A stretch of 64,000 bases of DNA, from contig CAZQWE010000005.1 of the NCBI GenBank assembly GCA_964597045.1, forward strand, positions 1 through 64,000. Direction: 5' to 3'. This DNA comes from UBA9655 sp964597045 (GTDB taxonomy: Bacteria; Pseudomonadota; Alphaproteobacteria; UBA9655). A program made the translations under genes and the position numbers. The notes under the pieces were generated by a model. That model was not told the origin of the DNA and did not search any database. It saw nothing but the letters and a program-made list of their open reading frames with translations. Shown here piece after piece: positions 25,969 to 34,229 of this stretch (within the stretch, counting starts at the first letter, position 1; each line of letters opens with the position of its first letter).

Positions 25969-27204
25969 CTACTCCAAAGGCCATAGCATAGAGAGCGGTA
26001 CCGCCCACAGATCTTTGCCAAATGAAACAACGCGATCACCTGTATAAAGGACGATTCCTGCAAAAGGCTTCCTCGCTGCCATGTTTTCTTGAAACCAAGA
26101 AATATGTTTGAAATCGCTCCCCGTGACGAGAGAAGACGATTTGACTTCAACAGCTAAGATTGAACGTCTTTCTTTAATAATCAGAAAATCAATTTCTCGC
26201 TGGTCTCGATCGCGATAATGAAACATCTCAAACATGCCTGGATGAGCCTCAATTTGTGCCGAGAGTTCATTAAAGACAAAGGTCTCCATAAGCTTACCAA
26301 CCGCATCGCTGTTATAGACGAGCTGATCTAAATCCAGGGATAATAAAGAAAACATTAATCCACAATCATTCATAAATATTTTAGGTCTCTTCCCAACACG
26401 ATCGTAGTCAGTATTCCGCCAGGGCGAAACGCGATCAACAAGATACGACGCTTCAAGCGCATTGATATAACCCTGCAGGGTTTCCCATTTTACTCCAAGG
26501 CCAGACCCTATTGCAGATATATCTAAGTATTTACTTGACCATGCAGCTAGTATTTCAACAAGACGCTTAAGAACATCAAGTTTTTGGATATGCGCTATAT
26601 CTCTTAAATCTCTGTCTAACAGAACATTGATATAATCTTGATACCACAGATGCCTCTGTCTTTCTTTAAGCTTCAGTGCTTCAGGAAAACCCCCTCGAGA
26701 AGCTATATCAAGTAGCTCATCTTTCCCAGCATGACTAAACTTGTAGTCAAAATCCTGTTCAAATGCATGGCGAAGAAAACTAGGTTTGCTCCCCCTCATT
26801 TCTCCTTGAGTGAGGGTCCGTAGTCTCATTTTGCTTATTCTTCCTGCCAAGGATTCCTTGACCGTTGGGATAGAGTAAATATTAGCTGAACCCGTTAGAA
26901 GATATTGACCCGGCCGCGTATCTTCATCAACTGCCTTTTTGATCGCGATAAGAAGATCAGGCACTCTTTGAATTTCATCTATAATGAGAGTTGAAAACTT
27001 ATGCTGAACGAAATTGTGAGGATCATACAATGCCGCATCTCGAAGCAATGCATCGTCAAGTGATTTGTATTCAACTCCCGCTGACACAAGCTCTTTCACG
27101 AGAGTGGTCTTGCCACATTGTCTTGGGCCATTGAGTAAGACAACACGCCTGGATTCTAAGGCCTCTTCAATGTTTTTATGCTGCCAACGTTTGTATAGAG
27201 TCAT
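25969..27204 (-). CDS. AAA_14/DUF4143 family ATPase, copy 3
   Basis: The 411-residue protein has Walker A NGPRQCGKTTL (about residues 25-35), Walker B STLIIDEIQRV (about 71-81), the sensor TGSANIYS and the DUF4143 half ending with REIDFLII then LAVEVKSSS, a PD-(D/E)xK-like pattern. It is the closest of the three copies to the common COG1373 form. The start ATG has GGGAA 9 nt upstream. Three identical 13-bp repeats span its promoter. Biochemical role unknown; the family is often carried as solitary accessory genes. Confidence 0.88.
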   Translation of the reverse strand: MTLYKRWQHKNIEEALESRRVVLLNGPRQCGKTTLVKELVSAGVEYKSLDDALLRDAALYDPHNFVQHKFSTLIIDEIQRVPDLLIAIKKAVDEDTRPGQYLLTGSANIYSIPTVKESLAGRISKMRLRTLTQGEMRGSKPSFLRHAFEQDFDYKFSHAGKDELLDIASRGGFPEALKLKERQRHLWYQDYINVLLDRDLRDIAHIQKLDVLKRLVEILAAWSSKYLDISAIGSGLGVKWETLQGYINALEASYLVDRVSPWRNTDYDRVGKRPKIFMNDCGLMFSLLSLDLDQLVYNSDAVGKLMETFVFNELSAQIEAHPGMFEMFHYRDRDQREIDFLIIKERRSILAVEVKSSSLVTGSDFKHISWFQENMAARKPFAGIVLYTGDRVVSFGKDLWAVPLSMLWPLE

Positions 27205-27215
27205 AATTTTATTCC

Positions 27216-27274
27216 CGCGTTTTATCCGTTCACTATACCGCGTTTTATCCGATTTGTATATCGCGTTTTATCCG
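27216..27274 (-). promoter_or_regulatory. Three 13-bp iterons at 23-bp intervals across the promoter of AAA_14 copy 3
   Basis: CGCGTTTTATCCG occurs perfectly at 27216-27228, 27239-27251 and 27262-27274. On the minus strand a promoter fits between them: -35 TATACA (27260-27255), 17-bp spacer, -10 TATAGT (27237-27232). One iteron lies upstream of the -35, one fills the spacer and one covers the start region. This is a textbook operator layout for a repressor. No such repeat precedes the other genes read here. Confidence 0.75.
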
Positions 27275-27419
27275 ATGGATGTCATTGACAGAATCAATAT
27301 TCCTCAAATGACAGTTTTTTCATGCCCTGCTTAGCTTTACAGATTTTCAAAAATAGTGTAGGATCTAAATGTAAATTTAGTGAAGTGTTTCAGCAAAATT
27401 CAAGGAAATTGTATAAACC

Positions 27420-28346
27420 ATGAAAATAACGCCTAAAGTCAAAAGAATACTTTCAAATTACGAGAGTGACTGCCCCGGAACAAAAGCAAATATCGCGCGC
27501 ATCCTGATGCAAGGAAAACTTGCAGGATCGGGGAAAATGATCATCCTCCCTGTTGACCAGGGATTTGAACATGGCCCCGGGAGAAGCTTTGGAATTAACC
27601 CAGCTGCTTATGATCCTCTTTATCATTATCAAATGGCGGTGGATGCAGGCCTTTCAGCCTTTGCTGCACCCCTTGGTATGCTCGAAGCAGGTGCGAGCAC
27701 ATTTGCAGGTGCCATCCCTACCATCTTGAAAATTAATAGCTCAATCAGTCTTCTCCCTGGTGGGGATGACGCAGATCAAGCAGTCACAGGATCCGTTGCC
27801 GATGCCTTAAGACTGGGATGTTCTGCCATTGGTTTTACGATTTATCCTGGATCGAATCGCACTTTAGATATGCTGGAAGAACTGCGAGAACTTTCTGAGG
27901 AAGCAAAGTCTTGCGGTCTTGCTGTTGTTGTGTGGTCCTATGCCCGCGGTAATATGTCGAAAGAAGGCGAAACAGGAATAGATACAATTTCTTATGGGGC
28001 TCATATGGCAGCGTTGATGGGGGCTCATATCATTAAGGTTAAGCTTCCCACTGATTTCCTTGAAAACGCGGAAGCCAAAAAAGAATATGTCTCTCAAAAG
28101 ATTGACATCAGCACCCAACGAACCCGAGTGGGTCATGTGGTTCAAGCCTGCTTTAAAGGACGCAGACTTGTTGTGTTTTCAGGTGGCGTTGCGAAGGATT
28201 TAAATGGCGTTTATCAAGACGCTCGTGACATTCGTGACGGCGGTGGCAATGGTTCAATCATCGGACGCAATGCTTTCAGAAGATCCCGTGAGGAGGCCAT
28301 GAAAATGCTCGAAACACTTGTCAAAATTTATCAAGGTAAAATGTAA
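27420..28346 (+). CDS. fbaB: Class I fructose-bisphosphate aldolase (DhnA/FbaB type)
   Basis: The 308-residue TIM-barrel enzyme cleaves or forms fructose-1,6-bisphosphate. It shows ILPVDQGFEHGPGRSF near residue 42, GCSAIGFTIYPGS, VVWSYARG, and the Schiff-base lysine region HIIKVKLPT. SGGVAKD and the phosphate-binding GNGSIIGRNAF follow. AAGGAA lies 10 nt before the ATG. It starts a plus-strand run with efp and suhB, with 9-nt gaps that suggest one operon. Confidence 0.9.
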   Translation: MKITPKVKRILSNYESDCPGTKANIARILMQGKLAGSGKMIILPVDQGFEHGPGRSFGINPAAYDPLYHYQMAVDAGLSAFAAPLGMLEAGASTFAGAIPTILKINSSISLLPGGDDADQAVTGSVADALRLGCSAIGFTIYPGSNRTLDMLEELRELSEEAKSCGLAVVVWSYARGNMSKEGETGIDTISYGAHMAALMGAHIIKVKLPTDFLENAEAKKEYVSQKIDISTQRTRVGHVVQACFKGRRLVVFSGGVAKDLNGVYQDARDIRDGGGNGSIIGRNAFRRSREEAMKMLETLVKIYQGKM

Positions 28347-28355
28347 GGAAAGATC

Positions 28356-28922
28356 ATGAAAATTAACGGAAACGCCGTACGTCCTGGTAATATTATTCAA
28401 CATAACAATCGTCTGTGGGTTGCAGTAAAAATCCAACACACCCAACCAGGTAAAGGTGGCGCTTATCTTCAAGTAGAGCTCAAAGATATTCGGGATGGGA
28501 CGAAACTGAATGAACGTTTCCGCTCTTCCGAGACGGTTGAGCGTGTCCGATTAGATGAAAAAGAGTACCAGTTCCTTTATGAAGAAGGGGATAATATTGC
28601 CATTATGGATACGCAGTCCTTTGATCAAATTCATATTTCTAAGGATCTGCTCGGTGATTCTGCTGTTTTCTTGAAAGACGGAATGACAGTGACAATTGTC
28701 TCCCACGAAGGTGATATGGTCGGTGCTGAGCTTCCAGAGACGGTTGTGATGGAGATTGTAGAAGCTGAACCCGTTGTGAAGGGTCAAACCGCTTCTTCCT
28801 CCTATAAACCAGCCGTACTTGAAAATGGAGTGCGAATTATGGTGCCTCCCCATATTGATTCGGGTACAAGAGTTGTTGTAAATACAGCAGATGGCTCCTA
28901 CGTTGAGCGCGCAAAAGATTAG
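28356..28922 (+). CDS. efp: Translation elongation factor P
   Basis: The 188-residue, three-domain protein rescues ribosomes at polyproline stretches. The KOW-like domain contains the modification-loop region QPGKGGAYLQVELKD (about residues 30-44) with Lys at the tip. The OB domains follow, ending in the signature VPPHIDSGTRVVVNTADGSYVERA (in parts). Tip modification normally needs EpmA or EarP; neither gene is in this window. Confidence 0.95.
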   Translation: MKINGNAVRPGNIIQHNNRLWVAVKIQHTQPGKGGAYLQVELKDIRDGTKLNERFRSSETVERVRLDEKEYQFLYEEGDNIAIMDTQSFDQIHISKDLLGDSAVFLKDGMTVTIVSHEGDMVGAELPETVVMEIVEAEPVVKGQTASSSYKPAVLENGVRIMVPPHIDSGTRVVVNTADGSYVERAKD

Positions 28923-28931
28923 GAAATATTA

Positions 28932-29750
28932 ATGGTAAGTCAACTCAGGGCCCTGTCCCGGTCCGCAATTCTAAATGTTATGGGTAATGCCGCTTTCAAA
29001 GCGGCTCGTGGTCTTGTTCGCGATTTTGGTGAAGTTGAACATCTTCAAGTGTCAAAAAAAGGCCCAGGCGATTTCGTCTCAACGGCCGATAAAAAGGCTG
29101 AGGAAACGCTTTTTAATGAGCTGAAGAAAGCACGACCCAGCTATGGTTTTATCATGGAAGAAAGTGGTACCGTCCCAGGGGATGAGGATTTCACTTGGAT
29201 TATTGATCCCCTTGATGGAACAACAAACTTTCTCCATGGAATCCCTCATTTTTCCATCTCCATTGGTCTGAAAAAGGGACATGATATTGTCGCAGGTATT
29301 GTGTATGATCCCATCAAGGATGAGATGTTCTATGCAGAAAAAGGGGGTGGTGCGTTCATGAACGAGAGGCGCCTTAGGGTTTCTGGTCGTCAAAAACTTC
29401 AAGAAGCACTCCTTGCAACAGGAATTCCTTATGCTTTGCATAGCGAAAAAGAACGGAAAACATTCCAAAAAACCCTCGATAAAGTTATGCCCCTTGTGGC
29501 TGGTATAAGAAGATATGGTTCAGCTGCACTAGACTTAGCCTATGTTGCTGCAGGACGTTATGAAGGATACTGGGAGCCTTCGCTTAAATCATGGGATATG
29601 GCAGCTGGACTTGTTATCGTTCGAGAAGCAGGTGGAGCCATTTGCGACCTTAAGGGAGGCGAGGAAATGCTAGAATCAGGTACAATTCTCGCAACAAATC
29701 AAGCCCTTTTAAGTCCTTTAAGAGACCTTCTTTTGCCAGAGTATAAATAA
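28932..29750 (+). CDS. suhB: Inositol-1-monophosphatase family protein
   Basis: The 272-residue Mg2+-dependent phosphatase has both IMPase signatures: IIDPLDGTTNFLHGIPHF (about residues 91-108) and SWDMAAGLVIVREAGG (about residues 222-237), plus MEESG for metal binding. The family hydrolyses myo-inositol phosphates; bacterial SuhB also affects ribosomal RNA transcription. It follows efp by 9 nt. The toxin-antitoxin pair begins 4 nt after its stop, so that pair may be co-transcribed with housekeeping genes. Confidence 0.92.
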   Translation: MVSQLRALSRSAILNVMGNAAFKAARGLVRDFGEVEHLQVSKKGPGDFVSTADKKAEETLFNELKKARPSYGFIMEESGTVPGDEDFTWIIDPLDGTTNFLHGIPHFSISIGLKKGHDIVAGIVYDPIKDEMFYAEKGGGAFMNERRLRVSGRQKLQEALLATGIPYALHSEKERKTFQKTLDKVMPLVAGIRRYGSAALDLAYVAAGRYEGYWEPSLKSWDMAAGLVIVREAGGAICDLKGGEEMLESGTILATNQALLSPLRDLLLPEYK

Positions 29751-29754
29751 AGCT

Positions 29755-30141
29755 ATGGATAATACTGAAAAAATTGACTTGAGCTCACTCTTAAAAGCTC
29801 AAAAAGTCTTTGAAAATTTTAGAATAAACATGATCACAGATCGTGATAAGGCTGGAGCGGTGCAAGCCTTTGAATTTTCATATGAACTCGCATGGCGATT
29901 CATGAAACGATTCTTGCATCTGAGAGGAGTAGATGTCGCCTCTCCTAAGGAAACATTCAGAAATGCTGCTCTTGAAAAATTTATCGAAGATCCTGAAATT
30001 TGGTTTACTTTTCAACAAGTAAGAAATTTAACAGTCCATACATATAATGAAGCAAACGTTGAAACAATCATTTCTTACTTTGATAACTTCTCACGTGAAC
30101 TCAGTAAGCTTATTAAGATCTTATTGGAAATAAATGATTAA
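29755..30141 (+). CDS. hepT: HepT-like HEPN toxin (nucleotidyltransferase substrate-binding family)
   Basis: The 128-residue all-helical HEPN protein carries the RX4HXY motif exactly: Arg90, His95 and Tyr97 in VRNLTVHTYNE. HepT toxins are RNases whose Tyr is AMPylated by the partner MntA, which silences them. It resembles the HI0074-type substrate-binding subunit. It overlaps the next gene, a minimal nucleotidyltransferase, by 8 nt. The pair sits directly behind suhB. Confidence 0.88.
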   Translation: MDNTEKIDLSSLLKAQKVFENFRINMITDRDKAGAVQAFEFSYELAWRFMKRFLHLRGVDVASPKETFRNAALEKFIEDPEIWFTFQQVRNLTVHTYNEANVETIISYFDNFSRELSKLIKILLEIND

Positions 30142-30430
30142 TTTGGAAAAACAGTATCTTGAGATCGTTAAAAATATTCTAAAGAAGTACCCCTATACGT
30201 TTTATATCTTTGGTTCTCGCACGAAGGGCAAAGCTAAAAAGCTTTCCGATTTAGATCTTTGTTTTATGGACAACATCCCTTTACACACAAAGGCAATCAT
30301 TGAAGAAGAATTTGCGGAATCAAATTTACCCTTCAAAGTAGATTTAATGGATTGGAATCAACTTCCTCTTACTTTTCAAAATCAAATAAGGAATGATCTT
30401 GTAATCCTGCAAAAGAAAGAGGTGTCTTAA
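30134..30430 (+). CDS. mntA: MntA-like minimal nucleotidyltransferase antitoxin
   Basis: The 98-residue protein has the nucleotidyltransferase motif GSX10DXD exactly: Gly27-Ser28, then Asp39 and Asp41 in KKLSDLDL. A third acidic residue, Asp70, is in FKVDLMDW. In characterised HepT/MntA systems this enzyme transfers AMP groups to the toxin's RX4HXY tyrosine. All catalytic residues are present, so the pair looks intact. Confidence 0.88.
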   Translation: MINLEKQYLEIVKNILKKYPYTFYIFGSRTKGKAKKLSDLDLCFMDNIPLHTKAIIEEEFAESNLPFKVDLMDWNQLPLTFQNQIRNDLVILQKKEVS

Positions 30431-30491
30431 CCCATTGTTAAAAATTGAGAATTATATTAGTTTCTATTGATTGTAAAAAAAAGAGAAGATC

Positions 30492-31301
30492 GTGAAAACA
30501 ATAAACAAAACTTGGCCAAAAATTTTGATAATAGGTGTGAGCTTTGTTTTCCTTCTCTTTTTTTTGAAGGTCACCCTCAATTTCTTTAATATCCTTGGTC
30601 AAAATCAGGAAACAAAGAATGCTTATGGATGGATGGATAATCCCTTAGATCCCATCTCGATTGAGTTTATCAATGATACAAAAATGAAAGCAAATCCAGT
30701 CGTTTTTGAAATTGGCGCAGGTACAGGTCTTGCAAGTCTTGAAGCTTTGAAGAATGGTGCAACTGTATGGGTAAATGATCTAGAATCTAAACATCTGAAT
30801 CTTTTTGCAAAAAAAGTCCCCGCAAAGTTTGCAAAAAATTACAAGCTTGTCCCCGGTGATTTTCCTGACGCGCTGACGCTTCCAAAGGATACATTTGATA
30901 ACATTCTAGCCATTCGTGTCTTGCATTTCTTTGACCCTCAAAAGTTAGAGAAAGCCATTCAGTCAATGTATGCTAGTCTCAAACCAGGAGGTAAAGTCTA
31001 TATCCTTGTGGCATCCCCTTTTCACCCTGCTTGGCCCTCTTTTGTACCTGAGTATGAGAGCCGTATAAAGAAGGGCGATCCGTTCCCAGGTTATACGGAA
31101 CATTTCTCGAAATACAATTCAGGGTATAAGGAAGAGGTACCGGAGAAAGTTCATTTTCTAGATCCACTTGTATTAAGACGGGAATTTGAAAAGGCTGGAT
31201 TTATTATCAAGTTTGACAACTTTGTTGATGGAATAGAACCAATCTCTAATGGCCCTGCCAAGGATAAGTCAATGGTAGGACTCATTGCTGAGAAACCGTA
31301 A
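30492..31301 (+). CDS. Membrane-anchored SAM-dependent methyltransferase
   Basis: The 269-residue protein begins with one transmembrane helix (about residues 11-29) and then a class I methyltransferase domain. The SAM loop is VFEIGAGTGLASL (about residues 72-84), the acidic end of strand 2 is WVNDLES, and DTFDNILAIRVLHFF follows. The orientation (short basic N-terminus) would place the enzyme domain outside the cytoplasm unless it is a reversed anchor. Substrate unknown. Its stop abuts the stop of the convergent msrB gene with no gap. Confidence 0.72.
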   Translation: MKTINKTWPKILIIGVSFVFLLFFLKVTLNFFNILGQNQETKNAYGWMDNPLDPISIEFINDTKMKANPVVFEIGAGTGLASLEALKNGATVWVNDLESKHLNLFAKKVPAKFAKNYKLVPGDFPDALTLPKDTFDNILAIRVLHFFDPQKLEKAIQSMYASLKPGGKVYILVASPFHPAWPSFVPEYESRIKKGDPFPGYTEHFSKYNSGYKEEVPEKVHFLDPLVLRREFEKAGFIIKFDNFVDGIEPISNGPAKDKSMVGLIAEKP

Positions 31302-31670
31302 CTACTTCTTTTCTTTGGGAATAAACTCTAAGGCCAATCCATTATTGCAATATCTAAGACCCGTTGGATGGGGCCCGTCTGGGAAGACATGACCTTGATG
31401 GCCTCCACATTTGCTGCAATGATACTCAGTTCGTGGAACACCAATCTTCATATCCGTCTTGGTATCCACGTGGCCTTCAATGACATCACAAAAACTGGGC
31501 CAGCCCGTTCCGCTGTTATACTTATCTTCTGAAGTAAAAAGAGGATTTCCGCAAGCTGCGCAAACGTACACTCCCTCCCTCTTCTCCTCATTCAGAGAAC
31601 TACTAAACGGACGCTCAGTTCCTTCATCATTTAATATGTGTTCTTGCTCTGGTGATAGATTTTTCATCAT
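31302..31670 (-). CDS. msrB: Peptide methionine-R-sulfoxide reductase
   Basis: The 122-residue enzyme reduces methionine-R-sulfoxide. It has two CxxC zinc pairs (CAACG and CSKCG), the substrate loop GTGWPSF and the catalytic Cys in LRYCNNGLALEF near the C-terminus. No signal peptide is present, so it is cytoplasmic. The usual RYCINS sequence reads RYCNNG here, a minor deviation. Confidence 0.93.
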   Translation of the reverse strand: MMKNLSPEQEHILNDEGTERPFSSSLNEEKREGVYVCAACGNPLFTSEDKYNSGTGWPSFCDVIEGHVDTKTDMKIGVPRTEYHCSKCGGHQGHVFPDGPHPTGLRYCNNGLALEFIPKEKK

Positions 31671-31680
31671 TTCTGCTCGT

Positions 31681-31704
31681 TACTCATATTTCTATTAATG
31701 AGTA
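31681..31704. promoter_or_regulatory. Inverted repeat between msrB and ctaC
   Basis: TACTCAT (31681-31687) and ATGAGTA (31698-31704) form a 7-bp dyad with a 10-nt spacer in the divergent msrB-ctaC interval. It may be an operator for one or both genes. It is short, so chance is possible. Confidence 0.25.
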
Positions 31705-31793
31705 TAAGTTAAAAGAGGTTAACATCCAATGAATTCTCTTGAGGGAGAGGCCCTCCATTGTGTATGTTACCAAGAAAAATGAGAGTGATATCT

Positions 31794-32630
31794 ATGAGAG
31801 GAATACAACAAAAGCAGTCATTGCGAGGAGGGACGAAGTCACGACGTGGCAATCCCTTTACGCTCACAATCATAGGTATGTTTTTCCCTACCCTTGCTCA
31901 AGCTGACTTTCCCAGACCATGGCAGATTTATTACCAAAACCCTGTAACACCTGTAATGGAAGATATCTATAATTTTCATCTGACTCTTCTTGGTATTGAA
32001 GGGGCAATTGTCTTACTCGTTGCCTTTCTCCTTGGTTATGTGATTGTCCGTTTTCGTGCCTCCCGCAATAAAAATCCTTCGAAGGTTGCTCACAATACAC
32101 CCCTTGAAATTATTTGGACTACAATCCCGGTTCTGATTCTTGTGTATATTGCTTTTCCATCTTTCAAACTTCTTTATATGATGGATGTCACGCCAAAAGC
32201 TGATATGACCCTTAAGGCAATTGGAAACCAATGGTATTGGACCTATGAGTATCCTGATCATGATATCAAATTTGATAGCAACATCATCCCAAATGATAAA
32301 ATTAAGGAAGGACAACTTAGACTCTTTGAGGTAGACAATCGTGTTATTGTTCCAATCAATACAAATGTACGAGTGATAACAACATCTACAGATGTGCTCC
32401 ACAGCTGGGCTGTCCCAGCCTTTGGGGTGAAAAGAGACAGTGTTCCTGGGCGCCTCAATGAATCCTGGTTTAATGTCAAAAAAGAAGGTGTATATTACGG
32501 TCAATGTTCAGAGCTTTGTGGTGTAAAGCACGGCTTTATGCCTATTGTTGTTGAGGCTGTATCAAAAGAAAAATTTCAGAGTTGGGTGGCCTCAAAAAAA
32601 AGCGCTCCTCAAACTCATAAAGGAGAGTAA
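31794..32630 (+). CDS. ctaC: Cytochrome c oxidase subunit II
   Basis: This subunit accepts electrons from cytochrome c. After a signal sequence, two transmembrane helices (near LLGIEGAIVLLVAFLLGYV and TIPVLILVYIAFPS) precede the cupredoxin domain. That domain has the aromatic patch QWYWTYEY and the CuA ligands in VLHSW and GQCSELCGVKHGFMP. ATG 31794 is preferred, with GAGAG 8 nt upstream; upstream in-frame starts exist (31758 TTG, 31764, 31779). A 39-bp palindromic repeat (31817-31855) occupies the basic region of the signal peptide in frame. It begins ctaC-ctaD-ctaB-small ORF-ctaG. Confidence 0.93.
   Translation: MRGIQQKQSLRGGTKSRRGNPFTLTIIGMFFPTLAQADFPRPWQIYYQNPVTPVMEDIYNFHLTLLGIEGAIVLLVAFLLGYVIVRFRASRNKNPSKVAHNTPLEIIWTTIPVLILVYIAFPSFKLLYMMDVTPKADMTLKAIGNQWYWTYEYPDHDIKFDSNIIPNDKIKEGQLRLFEVDNRVIVPINTNVRVITTSTDVLHSWAVPAFGVKRDSVPGRLNESWFNVKKEGVYYGQCSELCGVKHGFMPIVVEAVSKEKFQSWVASKKSAPQTHKGE
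31817..31855 (+). repeat. Short palindromic repeat inside the ctaC signal-peptide region
   Basis: The element runs from GTCATTGCGAGGAGGG to GTGGCAATCC. Its ends are near-inverted (GTCATTGC and GGCAATCC) and smaller dyads lie inside. It resembles the widespread GTCATTGCGAGG...GCAATCC repeat family of host-associated and other bacteria. It is 39 bp long (13 codons), so insertion keeps the reading frame. It encodes basic residues between the initiator Met and the hydrophobic core of the signal peptide. Confidence 0.65.
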
Positions 32631-32633
32631 CAC

Positions 32634-34229
32634 ATGTCTTATGCAGCTACAGCTGATGAAGTCCATGATGATCACAAACCCCATGGATGGCGTCGCTGGC
32701 TTCTTTCAACAAACCATAAGGATATAGGAACCCTCTATATTATCTTTGGAGCCTTTGGGGCTCTTTTTGGCAGTACTCTTTCTCTTCTCATACGTCTGCA
32801 GCTCTCCCACCCCCAAGGCACTCTACTCGCAGGTGGGGAATTTCAGATTTATAACGTTGTCATTACAGCCCATGGTCTCCTCATGATCTTCTTCTTCGTA
32901 ATGCCTGTCTTAATAGGAGGGTTTGGAAACTGGTTCGTTCCGCTCATGATTGGGGCTCCTGATATGGCTTTTCCTCGCTTGAATAACATTAGCTTTTGGC
33001 TTCTGATTCCTGCTCTCATCCTCCTCACCCTTTCTATCGTTGTGGGATCTGGAGCGGGGACTGGATGGACCTTTTATCCTCCTTTGAGTAGCGTAGGACA
33101 ACCGGATGCGGCTGTTGATTTTATGCTGGTAAGTCTTCATTTAGCCGGAGCTTCATCCATCTTGGGTGCGATTAACTTTATCACAACCATCTTCAACATG
33201 CGTGCACCGGGTATGACCATGCATAAGACTCCTTTGTTTGTATGGGGAATGCTGATTACAGCTTTTCTCCTTCTCCTTGCCGTACCGGTTCTTGCAGGAG
33301 CCATCACCATGCTTCTGACGGACCGAGGCTTTGGAACAAGCTTCTTTGAGCCCTCAGGTGGAGGTGATCCTCTTCTCTTCCAACATCTCTTCTGGTTTTT
33401 TGGCCATCCAGAGGTTTACATCATGATCCTTCCGGCCTTCGGTGTGATTAGCCAAGTCATATCCACCTTTGCTCGTAAGCCTGTCTTTGGATACTTAGGA
33501 ATGGCCTATGCTATGGTTTCCATTGGAGTCATAGGGTTTGTCGTGTGGGCTCATCACATGTTCACCGTTGGAATGGATGTTGATACAAATGCTTATTTTA
33601 CAGCGGCTACACTCATTATAGCTGTCCCAACGGGCATTAAGATTTTTAGCTGGATTGCCACCATGTGGGGAGGCTCTCTCACCTTTGAAACACCTATGCT
33701 CTATGCCATTGGATTCATCATTCTTTTTGTGATAGGGGGTGTCACAGGAGTTACCCTTGCAAATGGGGGTGTCGATATCTCTCTTCACGATACCTATTTC
33801 GTTGTGGCTCACTTCCATTACGTTCTCTCCATGGGAGCTCTATTCGGTATTTTTGCGGGGTTTTATTATTGGTTTCCCAAGATGACAGGTAAACTGATTC
33901 CTAACTGGATGGGAAATATCCACTTTTGGCTAACTTTTATTGGTGTCAATCTCATCTTCTTCCCCATGCATTTCCTTGGTCTTGCAGGAATGCCAAGGCG
34001 AATCCCTGATTATCCAGATGCCTACGCGGGATGGAATTATATTGCCTCCGTTGGCTCTGTTCTTACTTTTTCTGCAGGACTCTATTTTCTCTTCATTGTC
34101 TTTTATGGGTTTAAATGGGGGAAGAAATCACCTGATAATCCCTGGGGACCGGGAGCAACAACCCTAGAATGGACAGTACCTTCACCCGCACCATTCCATA
34201 CATTCGAAACCCAACCGGTGATTAAGTAA
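32634..34229 (+). CDS. ctaD: Cytochrome c oxidase subunit I
   Basis: The 531-residue, 12-helix subunit contains heme a and the heme a3-CuB centre. Seen are the heme a ligand region YNVVITAHGLLMIFFFV, the CuB helix WFFGHPEVYIMILPAFG with its cross-linked His-Tyr pair, WAHHMFTVGMDVDTNAYF, and VAHFHYVLSMGA with the remaining heme ligands. The K- and D-channel landmarks appear conserved, indicating an aa3-type A1 proton pump. It is 3 nt after ctaC and overlaps ctaB by 1 nt. Confidence 0.97.
   Translation: MSYAATADEVHDDHKPHGWRRWLLSTNHKDIGTLYIIFGAFGALFGSTLSLLIRLQLSHPQGTLLAGGEFQIYNVVITAHGLLMIFFFVMPVLIGGFGNWFVPLMIGAPDMAFPRLNNISFWLLIPALILLTLSIVVGSGAGTGWTFYPPLSSVGQPDAAVDFMLVSLHLAGASSILGAINFITTIFNMRAPGMTMHKTPLFVWGMLITAFLLLLAVPVLAGAITMLLTDRGFGTSFFEPSGGGDPLLFQHLFWFFGHPEVYIMILPAFGVISQVISTFARKPVFGYLGMAYAMVSIGVIGFVVWAHHMFTVGMDVDTNAYFTAATLIIAVPTGIKIFSWIATMWGGSLTFETPMLYAIGFIILFVIGGVTGVTLANGGVDISLHDTYFVVAHFHYVLSMGALFGIFAGFYYWFPKMTGKLIPNWMGNIHFWLTFIGVNLIFFPMHFLGLAGMPRRIPDYPDAYAGWNYIASVGSVLTFSAGLYFLFIVFYGFKWGKKSPDNPWGPGATTLEWTVPSPAPFHTFETQPVIK

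Noticed and set aside
27216..27274. CRISPR-like repeat array
   Set aside because: Only three 13-bp repeats with 10-bp spacers, positioned on a promoter; no cas genes. Operator iterons fit better.
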